A stretch of DNA of 22,803 bases from Tranzscheliella williamsii (lineage: Eukaryota > Basidiomycota > Ustilaginomycetes > Ustilaginales > Ustilaginaceae). The notes beneath the pieces are model-generated. The model was given only the letters and a program-made list of their open reading frames with translations. It was not told where the DNA came from and ran no database searches. Where the stretch lies: positions 1 through 22,803 of the forward strand of contig JALBYF010000119.1 in the NCBI GenBank assembly GCA_023212725.1, given 5' to 3'. This document shows, piece after piece, positions 8,163 to 17,825 of the stretch (the stretch's first letter is position 1; every line of letters begins with the position of its first letter). Position numbers and translations under genes: made by a program.

Positions 8163-10544
8163 ATGTTGCGCTACCTCCGCCCTCTCACCGAGCCATTTAC
8201 CAGCCGATACGCACAGTATCTGCCTCTTCCGTCATATACTCCGCGCGGGAACGTCAGCTCACAGGGCGGCGCCATCAGCACTACCAGCACCGCCGCCAGC
8301 AACAGCAGCAACGCTGAGCATGAGCCAAAGTCACTGCGCACCGACCGCAGATACCCAGATCTCTCCGCGTGGCGCAATCGAGCCGGCCTACGCTCGAATC
8401 TACGAGCCACTCTCCACCATGTCCCGCCACTGAAAACCTCGCTGCTACTTCTGCTCTGCTTTTTGTTCGCTCATCTCACAACCAATTGGCTCTTCTCCTC
8501 GTCCTCGGCTTCGTCTGCGTCTTCGGCACCACAGGTCTATGTGATCACCGACGACAAGCTCCATCGCGTCTTTTCCGACAAGAGTCCTGGCGCCGCATCG
8601 CGCGATGTACTTCCCATCCGCGCCTACGACTCGTTTTCAGATGCCTGCGTCGAGCAGTGGGTCGTCCACCAGCTATGGGGGCCCGCCTGTCGAGGCACTG
8701 ACCTCAGCCAAGGCCTCAAGCTCGACGGCGTCTGGGCATGGGTCAACGGCTCCGATCCAGCCCAGATCTCGAGCCGACACAACTACCGTCCCGCGACCAA
8801 GATCAACATGGACGCCGCCCACCGTTATGCCGACCACAACGAGCTGCTCTTCTCGATGCGCTCCGCGCAGGCATCCTTCGGAGACCAAGCCATGGTCAAG
8901 ATGCACATCATGGCGTCTGCCTATCCGCTCGGCGAGACCAAGCCAGATCCATCGTCGTCTACCACCATGGTGGGGCAGATCCCCTACTGGCTCAAAAAGT
9001 CGGCCACAGGGCCCAATGCCTCATCTGCCAAGATCAAGCTGCATCACGACGCTCAGTACTTTCGACCGATGAACCGGCACGGCCTCCCGCCCCTGACCGA
9101 CAGCGAGGTCGCCGAGTGGCGCGCCCAAACCATTCCCAGCTTCAACAGCCTTGCCGTCGAATCACAACTCTTTAATCTCGAGGAGAACGAGTCGGACCAG
9201 CTCGTCTACTTTAACGATGACTTTTTCACCCTTGTCCCCAACACTGTCGCTGATGTTTCCTCGCCTCTCTACGGCCCGGTATTCAAGGCCAACACCGGGC
9301 TTTTCAGCTTCTATCGCCCCTCGGAGCATCCCTTCCAGCGCCATTGGAACCCGGCCGGCGAAGAGGCCGGCATCAAGCGCGCTGCTTGGGTGCTCGGCCA
9401 GCGTTTCCCGATGCGGACCCTCCCCTACATCACCCACCATCCACGCACGCTCTGGCTGCCCCTCCTCAAGGAGGCCGCCCAGACCTTCCCGGACGCCTTT
9501 TCCGACACCACGCTCGCCCGCTTCCGCGCACAGAAGGGTGTCCCTGCCTCGATCCAGGGCTTCTTCCTTGCCAGCTGGTACGTCGTCGAGCGTCACCGTG
9601 AGGCGCTTCTCTGGAGCTGGATCGTGGCCAAGTGGGGCGGGCAGACGGAATATCTCTCTCCGGATGCAAAGATGGGCATGTGGGCCGAGCTGGTCGAGTC
9701 GCAGAGCGACGCTGCTGCTGCGCTGGATGCCGACGCGGTGGATGTGCCCCAGCCCGTGCGCGTCTCGCCGGATGACGAGCAGGCATGGGAAGAGGCTGGC
9801 GTGGAGAAGCCGCGCAACACGCAGTATTCCTTCTCGTCCAAGGACGGCCACGCGCTCTCGTACCTCGACTGGAGCTGGTTCTGGCAGCGTCCACGCAACG
9901 GGTTTCCGGATCTGAGCGGCGGAGCGGCGTCGGCGCGCGCGCATCCACGCTCCTTGGCCTCCGCCTCGGCTCGGACGGCGTGCCGTCTCTCGCGCTCCGA
10001 GTGTCTGCGCATGGATGTGGACGAGTCGGCGGATGCGGTCTTCAAGCGGATTGCCTTTGGCCAGCACCGGTGTGGCGACTGCGTGATTGCCGCGCTCATG
10101 GGCGCCTCGGGCCCGCGCGGCATTGCCAAGTTTCTGCCGCCTGCCCATGCCGCCGTGCGCGTGCCCGCCAGCTTGGCGAGCTCCGGCTCGCGCGCCCACC
10201 TCCCGCTCACCGCCTCGTGGCGCACCACCAACTTCTCCCTCTCCGCCGTCCTCCCCCCCGGCCCGCACACCCTCCCGCTGCGCTCCTGGACCGCGCGCCT
10301 CCTGCAGCGCTACCAGTACGTCCTCGGCGCCACCCCGTCCACGTTCTACAAGGTCGAAAAGGCCGCCCGCCTCCCCGCCATGCTCGCCAGCGTCGACCGC
10401 TCCCTCGCCGCCCCCGCCCCCACCACCTTCCTCTGCCTCAACGACGACATCAAAGAGGACCCCCAAGGCACTGCCAAGATCAACACCATGCTCACCGACT
10501 GGTTCCGTGCCCACTGGCCCAGCCCGATGCCCGACGAAGTTTGA
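8163..10544 (+). CDS. XPT1: Stealth-family sugar-phosphate transferase, similar to fungal xylosylphosphotransferase Xpt1
   Basis: A 793-residue intronless protein with type II membrane topology: a 90-residue Ser/Arg-rich cytosolic tail, one hydrophobic anchor at about 91-112, then a lumenal catalytic part. The Stealth conserved regions appear in order: CR1 DGVWAWVNGSDP at 188-199; CR2 from RYADHNELLFSMRS at 221-234 to YFNDDFF at 349-355; CR3 HHPRTLWLPLLKEAAQTFP around 425-443; and CR4 FLCLNDDI at 756-763. Stealth enzymes move sugar-1-phosphate groups from nucleotide sugars; GlcNAc-1-phosphotransferase and bacterial capsule enzymes belong here, and in Cryptococcus Xpt1 adds xylose-phosphate to mannose on glycans. 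A Golgi glycan-phosphorylating role is the natural inference; donor and acceptor are not shown by sequence. The region between CR3 and CR4 is long and Ala/Ser-rich. The start has a TCACCATG context. Confidence 0.82.
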   Translation: MLRYLRPLTEPFTSRYAQYLPLPSYTPRGNVSSQGGAISTTSTAASNSSNAEHEPKSLRTDRRYPDLSAWRNRAGLRSNLRATLHHVPPLKTSLLLLLCFLFAHLTTNWLFSSSSASSASSAPQVYVITDDKLHRVFSDKSPGAASRDVLPIRAYDSFSDACVEQWVVHQLWGPACRGTDLSQGLKLDGVWAWVNGSDPAQISSRHNYRPATKINMDAAHRYADHNELLFSMRSAQASFGDQAMVKMHIMASAYPLGETKPDPSSSTTMVGQIPYWLKKSATGPNASSAKIKLHHDAQYFRPMNRHGLPPLTDSEVAEWRAQTIPSFNSLAVESQLFNLEENESDQLVYFNDDFFTLVPNTVADVSSPLYGPVFKANTGLFSFYRPSEHPFQRHWNPAGEEAGIKRAAWVLGQRFPMRTLPYITHHPRTLWLPLLKEAAQTFPDAFSDTTLARFRAQKGVPASIQGFFLASWYVVERHREALLWSWIVAKWGGQTEYLSPDAKMGMWAELVESQSDAAAALDADAVDVPQPVRVSPDDEQAWEEAGVEKPRNTQYSFSSKDGHALSYLDWSWFWQRPRNGFPDLSGGAASARAHPRSLASASARTACRLSRSECLRMDVDESADAVFKRIAFGQHRCGDCVIAALMGASGPRGIAKFLPPAHAAVRVPASLASSGSRAHLPLTASWRTTNFSLSAVLPPGPHTLPLRSWTARLLQRYQYVLGATPSTFYKVEKAARLPAMLASVDRSLAAPAPTTFLCLNDDIKEDPQGTAKINTMLTDWFRAHWPSPMPDEV

Positions 10545-10720
10545 TCGCACGCCTTGGGGCTCTCTCCCGCCGGCGACTATACCCCGTGCCGCCCTGCATC
10601 CTGTATTACTAGCTCGTGCAACCCTACATGCACCATCTATGTGTCTGTGACCTGAGCGTTGTGAGCGAGCGCACAGCAAGTGGAAACGGACAAGGAGGGT
10701 GGAGGAGAGGGGAGGTACGG
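10545..10720. other. Convergent 3' intergenic spacer
   Basis: A 176-bp spacer between the convergent Stealth and PXA-domain genes. It must hold both 3' ends. No strong hairpin or canonical polyadenylation signal is visible. Confidence 0.35.
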
Positions 10721-13700
10721 TCAGCGGCTGGCCATGTCGAGTGATTTGAGGACGAGGGTGAGGCCGAGGTCGGCGGCGGTGAGCGGGTCGGTGATGGTGT
10801 CGTGGACCGAGGCGAGGGCCTTGAGGGAGGCGAGGCGGCCGCCGGGGCCGAGGAGGTAGCCGGCCTGGGCTGGTGTGTAGGAGAGGATGATTTCGCGGGC
10901 GCGGGTGGCGGTGTGGAGTTTGTCGGCGGGGGAGCGGGGTGGGTAGCGGGGGGGGTTCCAGTGGGCTGCGGGCCAGAAGGTGCGGGCGAGGTCGGCGAGC
11001 CAGCGCGCGGCCGTGTCGGTATTGAGTGCCGCGGCGGCGTCGTTGAAGGTGGCCACGACCGAGCGCGCGTAGGTGGTGCGGACCAGCTGCTCCAGCACCC
11101 GCAGCATCCCGCGCCGCAACGTCCACCCGCCCTGCACGCTGAACGCCTCGTCCGCCACGGCAAAGATCGACGCCACAATCAGGTCCAGATCCTTGGCACT
11201 CAGCTCCGACACCTCGCGCTCCGGCGCAGGCGTCCCCGCCCGCGACCCCACCGCCGACGTCACCCCCGACCCCGTCTCCCCCACCGGCGACCCCCCCGCC
11301 CCGCCTCCCCGCCCCTCGGAGACACTCCGCGCCATCACCTCCCCTGACCGCCCCGCCGCCCCTGTCTCCACCCCGCCTCCGCCCACACCGCCCTGCATCG
11401 GCGCAACCATCACGGGCGGGATTCCAAACCCGCTCTTGGCCGTCTTGCCCACCGCGCCCACGCCCGATGCAATGTTCTTGCCGATCCCGCCAAAAAAGGC
11501 CCCTGGCCCGCCCTTCTGCCGCACCGCCTCCGACGAAGCACCCGCCCGCGTCCGGTCGAGAAACGTGCGCGCGCCAGGGACCCCCGAGAGCTGGACGCGC
11601 AGCTCGGGCGCCAACAGCTCCATCAGATACCGCTCCAAGAGGCGGCACAGTTCGGCGCTGCGTCTGTTCTTGGCCGATGGAAGGCGCGGCAGCGGCGTGC
11701 TGGTGCGCGGCTGTCGCTGGATCTCGGCGTCCATCTGCTCAAACTCGAACCACTTGCGGACCAGGATAAAGCCATCGCCCGAGCTCTTGGCCGCTTCTAC
11801 CGAGATCATCACCTCGAACGAGCGCACATCCACCGTGCGCTGGCTGTCCACGTTGCCGCTCACGTCCGTCACCGCGACGGAGCGTGGCTGCATATCCAGG
11901 CTTGTCCGCCTTGCATCGGCAGCGTCGTCAGGCACGGTGGACAACATAGGAGCCGTGTCGATACTACCCCGGCCAAGAGAAGCGGCTCCCGATCGGGTCG
12001 GCGTCAGCATCGGCCGCGGCGGAACAGAAGGCACTCTCGGCGGCACCGACATGGGCCTCGACGGTCCAGAGGGCGGGCCCATGACAGGTCCGGGCGGCAC
12101 CGAGGGCGCCCGTGGTGGCGTCTGCATGCCCGGTCGAGCAGGGATTCCCGGACCAGTCGCTCTTTTCGGCTGCTCGTACTGCTGGGGCCTTTCCGCGTCG
12201 GTGCCGGAGAACGAGGGGCGATTCTCCCGCTCCAGAAACTGTTTGAGATGCAAAGGCTCGGGCGACCCCGTCTGCGGGATCGTTTCCGCGAACTGGGCTT
12301 GTGCCAGGTGCGGCGACTGCGAACAGAGCAGGGCATCGTATAGCTGCGCCAGGCGTTGGACAACCTGCTCTCGGAGCGGCTCCACAACGTCCATGTTGGC
12401 ACACCACTCGAGATTTGTGAGGACCTGTTGAGCACTGCGGCGGACTAGGACAGCTTGCGACCCGTTGTGGGTCGGCGGAAGCGTGCTCGGCAGACGCTCC
12501 AACGCTTTGGAAAGGATACTGCTGGCGTCGGCGCGGAAGGTCTGCTCGTCCAGCGCAGTAAACTCCATAATACTGGCGAGCGTATCGAGCTGGGTGTGCA
12601 GACGGAGGAGGATCTCGCCTTCATTCGGTGCGCAGTAGGCATTGGACGGCTGCTCCAGAAAATTTTCGAATGCTTCGTAAGAAGCAGAACCACGGTCAGC
12701 CAAAACCTTCTGGACCGCCGCAGTGGGGTCCTCCTCTTCAATAGCAAAGCTATCGCGAGAGGAGAAGCTAAGCGCACCAGAGACGGCGGCCGGAGCCACA
12801 ATAGAGGGACGGTCAAAGGAGGCCCGTTCAGGGGTGTCCGGGATCTTGAAGGCTGATTTCTGTTCAGCGTGATCACTGTCGTGTTCGCCGAAGCCCGGAG
12901 TATTGGCCGCGTGCGAAGTGCTGCGCATACTGTTACGGATCGAAGCGGGTAGTGCAGGCTCCTCTATCGCCGCAGGTCGGTCGAGACGGTAGGTGCGAGC
13001 AGGGAGCTCAGGTTTGGCTGATGGATCCACCGGTTCCTCTTCTGAAGCTAGGAAAAGCCGCCGACTCGGGGATGCGCCACCGCTGCCGGCCTTTCGAGAA
13101 GAGCTCTCGTTGGGGACGATGAGCAGGTTGCCGAACTCATCAACGGTGCCACCCACCACATCCACTGCTCGTTCCGCTGCGTCTGCCAAGGCGCCAAAGG
13201 CGCCCGTGGCAAAGCCGCCGAGGGCTGAAAAGGGCCCAGTGCTGGGGGACTTGCGCGGCGGTGTAATCCTTGGCTGTGGCCGTGGGATGGGTGCAGTGGA
13301 GTGGGCAACAGGCGGCCGTAAGGTACCCGAAGTCATCTGGTCAGGGGAGTGGTGCAGGCTTGCCGCATCCGTCTTGCGCGACTCGGATTGCGCAAAGTTT
13401 TCTTTCTCTTGGACCGGTGTTGTTGGCATCTGCATGGCGGGGGGTTGCGCGCTGATAGGGGAGCCCCCAAGCTTCTTGAGATCCTCGAGTTCATCTGGCG
13501 GTATGGTCTGGCCTTCCAGGCTGGTCTCCGAGGCAGGCTCCGCCCACTGTACGATCTTCTGGTTGATGAAGTCAGGGTCGCTTATGTTCTGGATGAGCTG
13601 CCAGGCTTGCTTGGCTAAGATCTCGGTCAGGAGAAGCATCACTACGGGACTGGACCTCTCGGACGGAGGTAGATTGCGCACCAAAAGTTTTCGAACGGCT

Positions 13701-14485
13701 TTGCGGAGCGCATCGATACGCGCCGTGGTGTTGGGCCACGTTGAGTGCGCCATGGCTGCAGGGACGTTGAAAGCGGCGCTGGGAGAGTCTGGGCGCGACC
13801 CGGACTGCCCGAGCGACCTTCGTCGCCTGAGGGAAGAGAGGATGACACTCTGGACGGTAAGGAGAAGTTCGGCCGCGGTGTTGGCACTTTTGAGCTGTTT
13901 GGAGCGCAGGTAGATGCTAGCAGCCATGTGAGATATGCTCGCTTCGGCAGAGATGAGGAAGTTGGGATGGGCGAACGAGTGAGTGTCGTACCAGCTCTGG
14001 ATAAAGTCACGCACTGCATAGCGAATGAGGGTTTGGCTATTTTCGCGAAGAGGGTTTGGCATGACGGTGAGAGACAGAAGCTGGTTGTTGCCAAGCAGAG
14101 GACCCTCGCTCACGCTGCTTTCCTTGCGCTTGTCTTGAGCGTCCGTCGTGGTCTCTGCGTCATAGCCGTCTGAAGGACCGGGCAGAAGGTAGTTGGCCGG
14201 ATCGAATTTGCCAAAAGCGGTTTTACCGCTGGCGGAGGGCAGTTCGAGCAGCGTGCGTACCCACGGATTGCAGAGCAGCAGTACGGAGAGCGCGATGACC
14301 AAGAAGGTGTTAAAGAGCCCTGCGCGCAGTAAAGCGGCCGAGAGCGCGACAAGGAGACCGGTGTAAAGGAGCTGGCCATGTTGATTAGTGGTCGTTGTGA
14401 CGACAGTCGGATTCGGCTCACAGTTATTGGCAGAGTAGTCAGGTGGAGTCGCGGCAGCCACGCTTGGCTCTGCTTGGTCGGCCAT
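10721..14485 (-). CDS. PXA-PX-Nexin_C domain protein (Mdm1/Snx13/Snx25-like architecture)
   Basis: A 1254-residue intronless protein. Two adjacent hydrophobic segments near residues 39-80 look like a membrane hairpin. A PXA domain follows at about 145-315, marked by LSLTVMPNPLRENSQ, then RDFIQSWY and LLLTEILAKQAWQLIQNISDPDFINQKI. Residues 320-600 and 750-880 are low-complexity, rich in Pro and Ser, with repeated PPRxPSVPP-like motifs at 790-825. A helical segment lies at 600-725. A PX-like fold is suggested at about 885-980 (SFEVMISV, FILVRKWFEFEQMDAEI, then LCRLLERYLMELL). A Gly-rich linker leads to a Nexin_C domain at about 1097-1245. Proteins with this order tether ER to vacuole or endosome membranes and bind phosphoinositides; that role is inferred. 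The PX part is the weakest call. The ATG at 14485 is the first in frame. Its mRNA 3' end meets the Stealth gene. Confidence 0.78.
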   Translation of the reverse strand: MADQAEPSVAAATPPDYSANNCEPNPTVVTTTTNQHGQLLYTGLLVALSAALLRAGLFNTFLVIALSVLLLCNPWVRTLLELPSASGKTAFGKFDPANYLLPGPSDGYDAETTTDAQDKRKESSVSEGPLLGNNQLLSLTVMPNPLRENSQTLIRYAVRDFIQSWYDTHSFAHPNFLISAEASISHMAASIYLRSKQLKSANTAAELLLTVQSVILSSLRRRRSLGQSGSRPDSPSAAFNVPAAMAHSTWPNTTARIDALRKAVRKLLVRNLPPSERSSPVVMLLLTEILAKQAWQLIQNISDPDFINQKIVQWAEPASETSLEGQTIPPDELEDLKKLGGSPISAQPPAMQMPTTPVQEKENFAQSESRKTDAASLHHSPDQMTSGTLRPPVAHSTAPIPRPQPRITPPRKSPSTGPFSALGGFATGAFGALADAAERAVDVVGGTVDEFGNLLIVPNESSSRKAGSGGASPSRRLFLASEEEPVDPSAKPELPARTYRLDRPAAIEEPALPASIRNSMRSTSHAANTPGFGEHDSDHAEQKSAFKIPDTPERASFDRPSIVAPAAVSGALSFSSRDSFAIEEEDPTAAVQKVLADRGSASYEAFENFLEQPSNAYCAPNEGEILLRLHTQLDTLASIMEFTALDEQTFRADASSILSKALERLPSTLPPTHNGSQAVLVRRSAQQVLTNLEWCANMDVVEPLREQVVQRLAQLYDALLCSQSPHLAQAQFAETIPQTGSPEPLHLKQFLERENRPSFSGTDAERPQQYEQPKRATGPGIPARPGMQTPPRAPSVPPGPVMGPPSGPSRPMSVPPRVPSVPPRPMLTPTRSGAASLGRGSIDTAPMLSTVPDDAADARRTSLDMQPRSVAVTDVSGNVDSQRTVDVRSFEVMISVEAAKSSGDGFILVRKWFEFEQMDAEIQRQPRTSTPLPRLPSAKNRRSAELCRLLERYLMELLAPELRVQLSGVPGARTFLDRTRAGASSEAVRQKGGPGAFFGGIGKNIASGVGAVGKTAKSGFGIPPVMVAPMQGGVGGGGVETGAAGRSGEVMARSVSEGRGGGAGGSPVGETGSGVTSAVGSRAGTPAPEREVSELSAKDLDLIVASIFAVADEAFSVQGGWTLRRGMLRVLEQLVRTTYARSVVATFNDAAAALNTDTAARWLADLARTFWPAAHWNPPRYPPRSPADKLHTATRAREIILSYTPAQAGYLLGPGGRLASLKALASVHDTITDPLTAADLGLTLVLKSLDMASR

Positions 14486-15260
14486 ATCGAGGGGATGGGT
14501 AGAGTTTCTATGCGAGCCGGCGCATTGTCGTCCGGTTCCAAGCGCAAAAGAGGGTTGTATCGACAAGATGAAAACGCTGAGCGACGACACGGATCAGCGC
14601 TTTAGTGAGCTGGTGACGAACTGTCGAGGTGGGGGCTATGGTGGCGAGAAGCAAGACGGCCGGGAGCTGATCGACGAGCACGGACGGTATATTCACGCCT
14701 GTATTCAAGTAGTATAGTCACACACTTGTGCTTTCCATCTTCCTGCATGAGCGGTTTGGGCGAAAATCTCCGCAGCTTTGCATATTCACATTCATATTCG
14801 GCGGACGAGGCGCACAGCACAAGCACGAGCATATGGACCAGCACAAGGGTCAGCACAAGCACCCCTTACCAACGACACGCGACATCAGGGCCGCTTCTTG
14901 CGCTCTCAACGTTGTTGATCTTGCAAACATCAACCCCCTCGTCACAGCATGTCATCGTGATCAGTCGGCATCCGTGTTTGCGAAACGGAAAACTCGCAGA
15001 GATCGAACCACGATGCTGCGGCTCACAATGCTGCGGCCCACAATGCTGCGGCGTTGAGTGTGGTGAGCACCCCTACTTCATGTCGAATGATGGTAATGAC
15101 CATGTGCATACCTAATGATACAAATGCTAAGCGAACAGGATGCCATGGTCACAATGCATCGAATCAAAGCGTTGGCCTCTCCTCACAGCCAAGCGGAAGC
15201 GCGTTCGAGTCGTCGCCCTAATGAAAAGGGGAGAGGAACCAGCGAGGCGCTGACGAGATT
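14486..15260. other. Intergenic region between the PXA gene promoter and the eIF2 alpha 3' end
   Basis: This 775-bp region contains the promoter of the PXA-domain gene on the left and the 3' UTR of eIF2 alpha on the right, both on the minus strand. It has CAGCACAAG repeated three times at about 14815-14860 and a 15-bp tandem repeat at 15010-15054. A plus-strand open frame from 14747 to 15115 runs through both; it shows no signal peptide or known domain and I do not call it a gene. Confidence 0.4.
15010..15054. repeat. 15-bp tandem repeat, three units
   Basis: Three 15-bp units of the form ACRATGCTGCGGYYC at 15010, 15025 and 15040, with few differences between units. In the plus-strand frame each unit would read as a five-residue CCGxQ-type step, because the unit length is a multiple of three. 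Confidence 0.75.
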
Positions 15261-16157
15261 TTATTCATCGCCTTCCGAATCGTCGTCGCCCTCGACTTCG
15301 GCGTTTTCCTTCTCGACACGAGCCATGAGCTGCTCCAATTCCTGATCTTCCACCTCGGAAACCGTCTTGGGCTTCATCTTGATGTTGACATCGCCGCCGT
15401 TCGCCCTAATGCTCTCAGAAATCTTCTCCAGCGCCTTCTCCATCAGGTCCAGGCCGCCGGTCTTGTCTGTAGAGCTGGTGATCAGTACGTAGAGCGGAGG
15501 CGCGACCAACTTGATCTTGATCGGGATCTGTTCGGTCGACACCGACTCGCCTGCCCTCAAGGCATTCTTGACGGCGTCAATCCCCTCGTATCCGAAACAA
15601 GTCACCTCGACGTCAGCTCGGATCTTGACGGGCTGTGGCGTCATGCGTCGCGCGATGTTCGACTGCAGCTCCTTGCGTACTTCGTCGTCCATCTGAATGC
15701 CTTCGAACGTTTTGTCCATGTCCAAGATGGCCAGCTTGAAGGCGTCGAAAGCATGACCGTATTTGTCATGCAAAGGGAAGACGATGCTGTCGTACAGCGT
15801 CTCGACCTCTCGATTCAACTTTCCAGCGACATGTGCCATGATGCTGTGTACCGCTTTCGACTTGGTGAACTGGTCTTCACACTTTACCACATCCTCGGGG
15901 GACACTCGTCGCTTGGACAGATCAATGTAACCCTTCTCCTTGTCGACTCGAAGGACGACCACCACCTCGTTTCGACCCACTCGGATCAGCTTCTGAATAG
16001 ATCGGATACGACGTCTTGACAACTCGGAGAGCAGAATCATTCCCTCGGCACCATCGTACTCCAACAGCTTGACGTATGCGCCCATCTCAGCAATTTGCTG
16101 GACTTGGCACATTACCACCTCCTCGACATCCGGAAGCTCTTTCTTGTAGAACCTCAT
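15261..16157 (-). CDS. SUI2: Translation initiation factor eIF2 subunit alpha
   Basis: A 298-residue intronless protein clearly matching eIF2 alpha. It forms the eIF2-GTP-initiator tRNA ternary complex with the beta and gamma subunits in the cytosol. The N-terminal S1/OB domain is at about 12-90 (VMCQVQQIAEMGAYVKLLEY and GYIDLSKRRVSPED), the helical domain at about 95-180, and the C-terminal alpha-beta domain from KIRADVEVTCFGYEG onwards. The regulatory serine targeted by Gcn2-type kinases is Ser47, inside ILLSELSRRRIRS at 41-53. The tail is acidic (EGDDDSEGDE). The frame is open upstream, but the ATG at 16157 is the first ATG in it and gives the MRFY start, which lacks a few residues found before RFY in the human and yeast proteins. 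An upstream exon is therefore not fully excluded. The nearest repeat begins about 630 bp upstream. Confidence 0.96.
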   Translation of the reverse strand: MRFYKKELPDVEEVVMCQVQQIAEMGAYVKLLEYDGAEGMILLSELSRRRIRSIQKLIRVGRNEVVVVLRVDKEKGYIDLSKRRVSPEDVVKCEDQFTKSKAVHSIMAHVAGKLNREVETLYDSIVFPLHDKYGHAFDAFKLAILDMDKTFEGIQMDDEVRKELQSNIARRMTPQPVKIRADVEVTCFGYEGIDAVKNALRAGESVSTEQIPIKIKLVAPPLYVLITSSTDKTGGLDLMEKALEKISESIRANGGDVNIKMKPKTVSEVEDQELEQLMARVEKENAEVEGDDDSEGDE

Positions 16158-16785
16158 ATTGTGTAAAATGCTACTGCGTATTCTGTGTTTGGCTTCAAGC
16201 AATGTAGCTTTGCGTCGAGCTGATGCCAAGGCGACTAGAACAGAGCGTCTACTCGGGAAAGCGTTTACGAGACTACTGAGACCCTGTTCGATAGAGCGGC
16301 GTAATGTGCAGGATAGCGCGGTAGGGTGCTACGGGACACCGGACTGTTAATGGCGAAGAATGAGACGTTGGTGGTAGTTAGGATGATGGCCAGTCCGAAT
16401 TTTCAGGGTGCGCCGCCAACTGGCATATCGGCGCTTGATGAGTCAATTCGCAACTTAATCAAGAAGAAGGACTCCGGAATAGGCACGTGACCTCGTCCAA
16501 GCCCAGCGCCCTCGCTTCACCAGCGTGGGATTTTATCGGCCGTTACGCGGTATACGCGATCTTTTTGCCACTCTCAATTTGCACTTTTGACGAAATCGCA
16601 CATATCAGGCCGGCAGCGCCAAGAGCTCATCTAAGCTTGTAAGCCGAATAATGATATGATTGTCACTGTGAAATGGTGACGCTCGGCAACAATGCATACA
16701 AACAGCCTTCAATATGTCAACGGGTTCGCTACCCTGCGCAAGGGCAGGGCTGGCCAGAAGCGCGATTCATTTGATCCGCAAGGAC
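16158..16785. promoter_or_regulatory. eIF2 alpha upstream region, before the repeat block
   Basis: No gene is seen. It contains the eIF2 alpha promoter (read right to left), including a CACGTG E-box-like core in GGCACGTGACC near 16482-16492. Towards its right end base composition becomes less GC-rich, and the first LTR begins at 16791. Confidence 0.4.
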
Positions 16786-16790
16786 CACGT

Positions 16791-17820
16791 TGTCAGCGGT
16801 CGCACGCCTGATCCCAAGCACTGGCCGATATGATAATGATATCGACTGAGTGGTCGTGATTTGACTGTGTTGCAGTCGATCGACTCAACAAGCAAGGATT
16901 GAGCGAGGCTCCAATCGACGTGGCTCTGAGATCGACTGACCGCCGTGGACGCTCCGTCCAGAGGTAGAGAGGCGTGTTCGAGGCTGTACTTGCTTACAAG
17001 AATGGGAGAGCGTCCTTAACACACTCTTGCAAGGTGGACACCGTTATTGATGGTGTACTAAGGGGGATTGGGGTCTTGCTATCACACTGTGGGTGTGAGT
17101 GCAACTAAGATGATGTCGACGGTTCTCCAACTGTGCTGCACACAAGCAGACGAGATAGACGACAAAGATGATGGATTCCAATGAAGGTGCGACGGGGGGC
17201 ACACTGACAACTAAGTCGTCGGTGCATCAAGTCACTCGGCCGAGTGGTGGCCAAGCGACTCAAGCGCGTGTTCGCGCGACACCAACTCGAACGGAGGCAC
17301 AGACGATGGTGTTGAGCAACGATCCTGGATTACTCAGCGGGACTGACTGAATGACTAGCTACGGTTATTGTTTAATAGAGTGGATGGGGCTCATCCACTC
17401 GGGGGGAAGAAGCGTCCCCCTTTATAAGGGTGTTGGTTTCCGGGCCATGGTAGGCCACTTGACTGGTGATGTGCCCTTATTGGTGAGATGCCCCTTATCG
17501 GTGAGGTGCCCCTTATCGCTGATTGGGGCCTCCAGTTTCTCAGCGCTTGCTCTGGAGATTGAGGCCTGCTGTTGCTTATTGGCGTCTCGGTAATCAGGTC
17601 AACTTTGCATCCAGGATCGCCTGGATGCCTAACTGTAGGCCGGGTTCCAGTCGATCGATCGGGCTTACGTGTTTAAATCCAGACTTGGTCAATCTGGCTG
17701 CCACTTCAACCGAGTTCGCGCTTCCCGTGAGTACTTCTCCTGTTGACAGCCAACCGGACCATATGAGTCTATGTGCTACTCAAGCTTCGTCATCGACGTC
17801 CCTCGACCCGTCCCATGACA
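16791..17820 (+). mobile_element. Family I solo LTR, copy 1 (with a 150-bp element inside)
   Basis: The element begins TGTCAGCGG and ends CCCATGACA, giving 5-bp inverted ends TGTCA/TGACA. It is flanked by CACGT (16786-16790) and TACGT (17821-17825), a 5-bp TSD with one transition. The first 340 bp match copy 2 (18240-19051) closely; the right half is related but much more diverged. A TTTAATAGAG box at 17371 is followed by a GTGGATG/CATCCAC hairpin (17380-17398), and CCCTTTATAAG lies near 17419. Three 17-18-bp units with CCCTTAT cores follow at 17472-17524. Positions 17132-17281 are a separate younger insertion. No internal retroelement genes adjoin it, so it is read as a solo LTR. Confidence 0.85.
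17132..17281 (+). mobile_element. Family III mini-LTR-like element, copy 1
   Basis: A 150-bp block beginning TGTGCTGCAC and ending GCGCGACA, flanked on both sides by the TSD CCAAC (17127-17131 and 17282-17286). It is absent from the corresponding place in the other family I LTR, so it is a clean insertion. It is related to the blocks at 19591-19754 and 19936-20084. A central near-palindrome GACAACTAAGTCGTC lies at 17206-17220. TG...CA ends and a 5-bp TSD point to an LTR-type integrase; a MITE is the alternative. Confidence 0.8.
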
Positions 17821-17825
17821 TACGT

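Noticed and set aside
9162..11648. A long minus-strand open frame spanning the end of the Stealth gene and the start of the convergent gene
   Set aside because: It is an antisense shadow in GC-rich coding DNA, low-complexity Gly/Arg/Ala throughout, and overlaps two well-supported genes.
16158..16229. N-terminal extension of eIF2 alpha upstream of 16157
   Set aside because: The extension contains no ATG and the sequence after 16157 begins at the conserved RFY; the same reasoning removed upstream extensions of the genes starting at 3670 and 14485.
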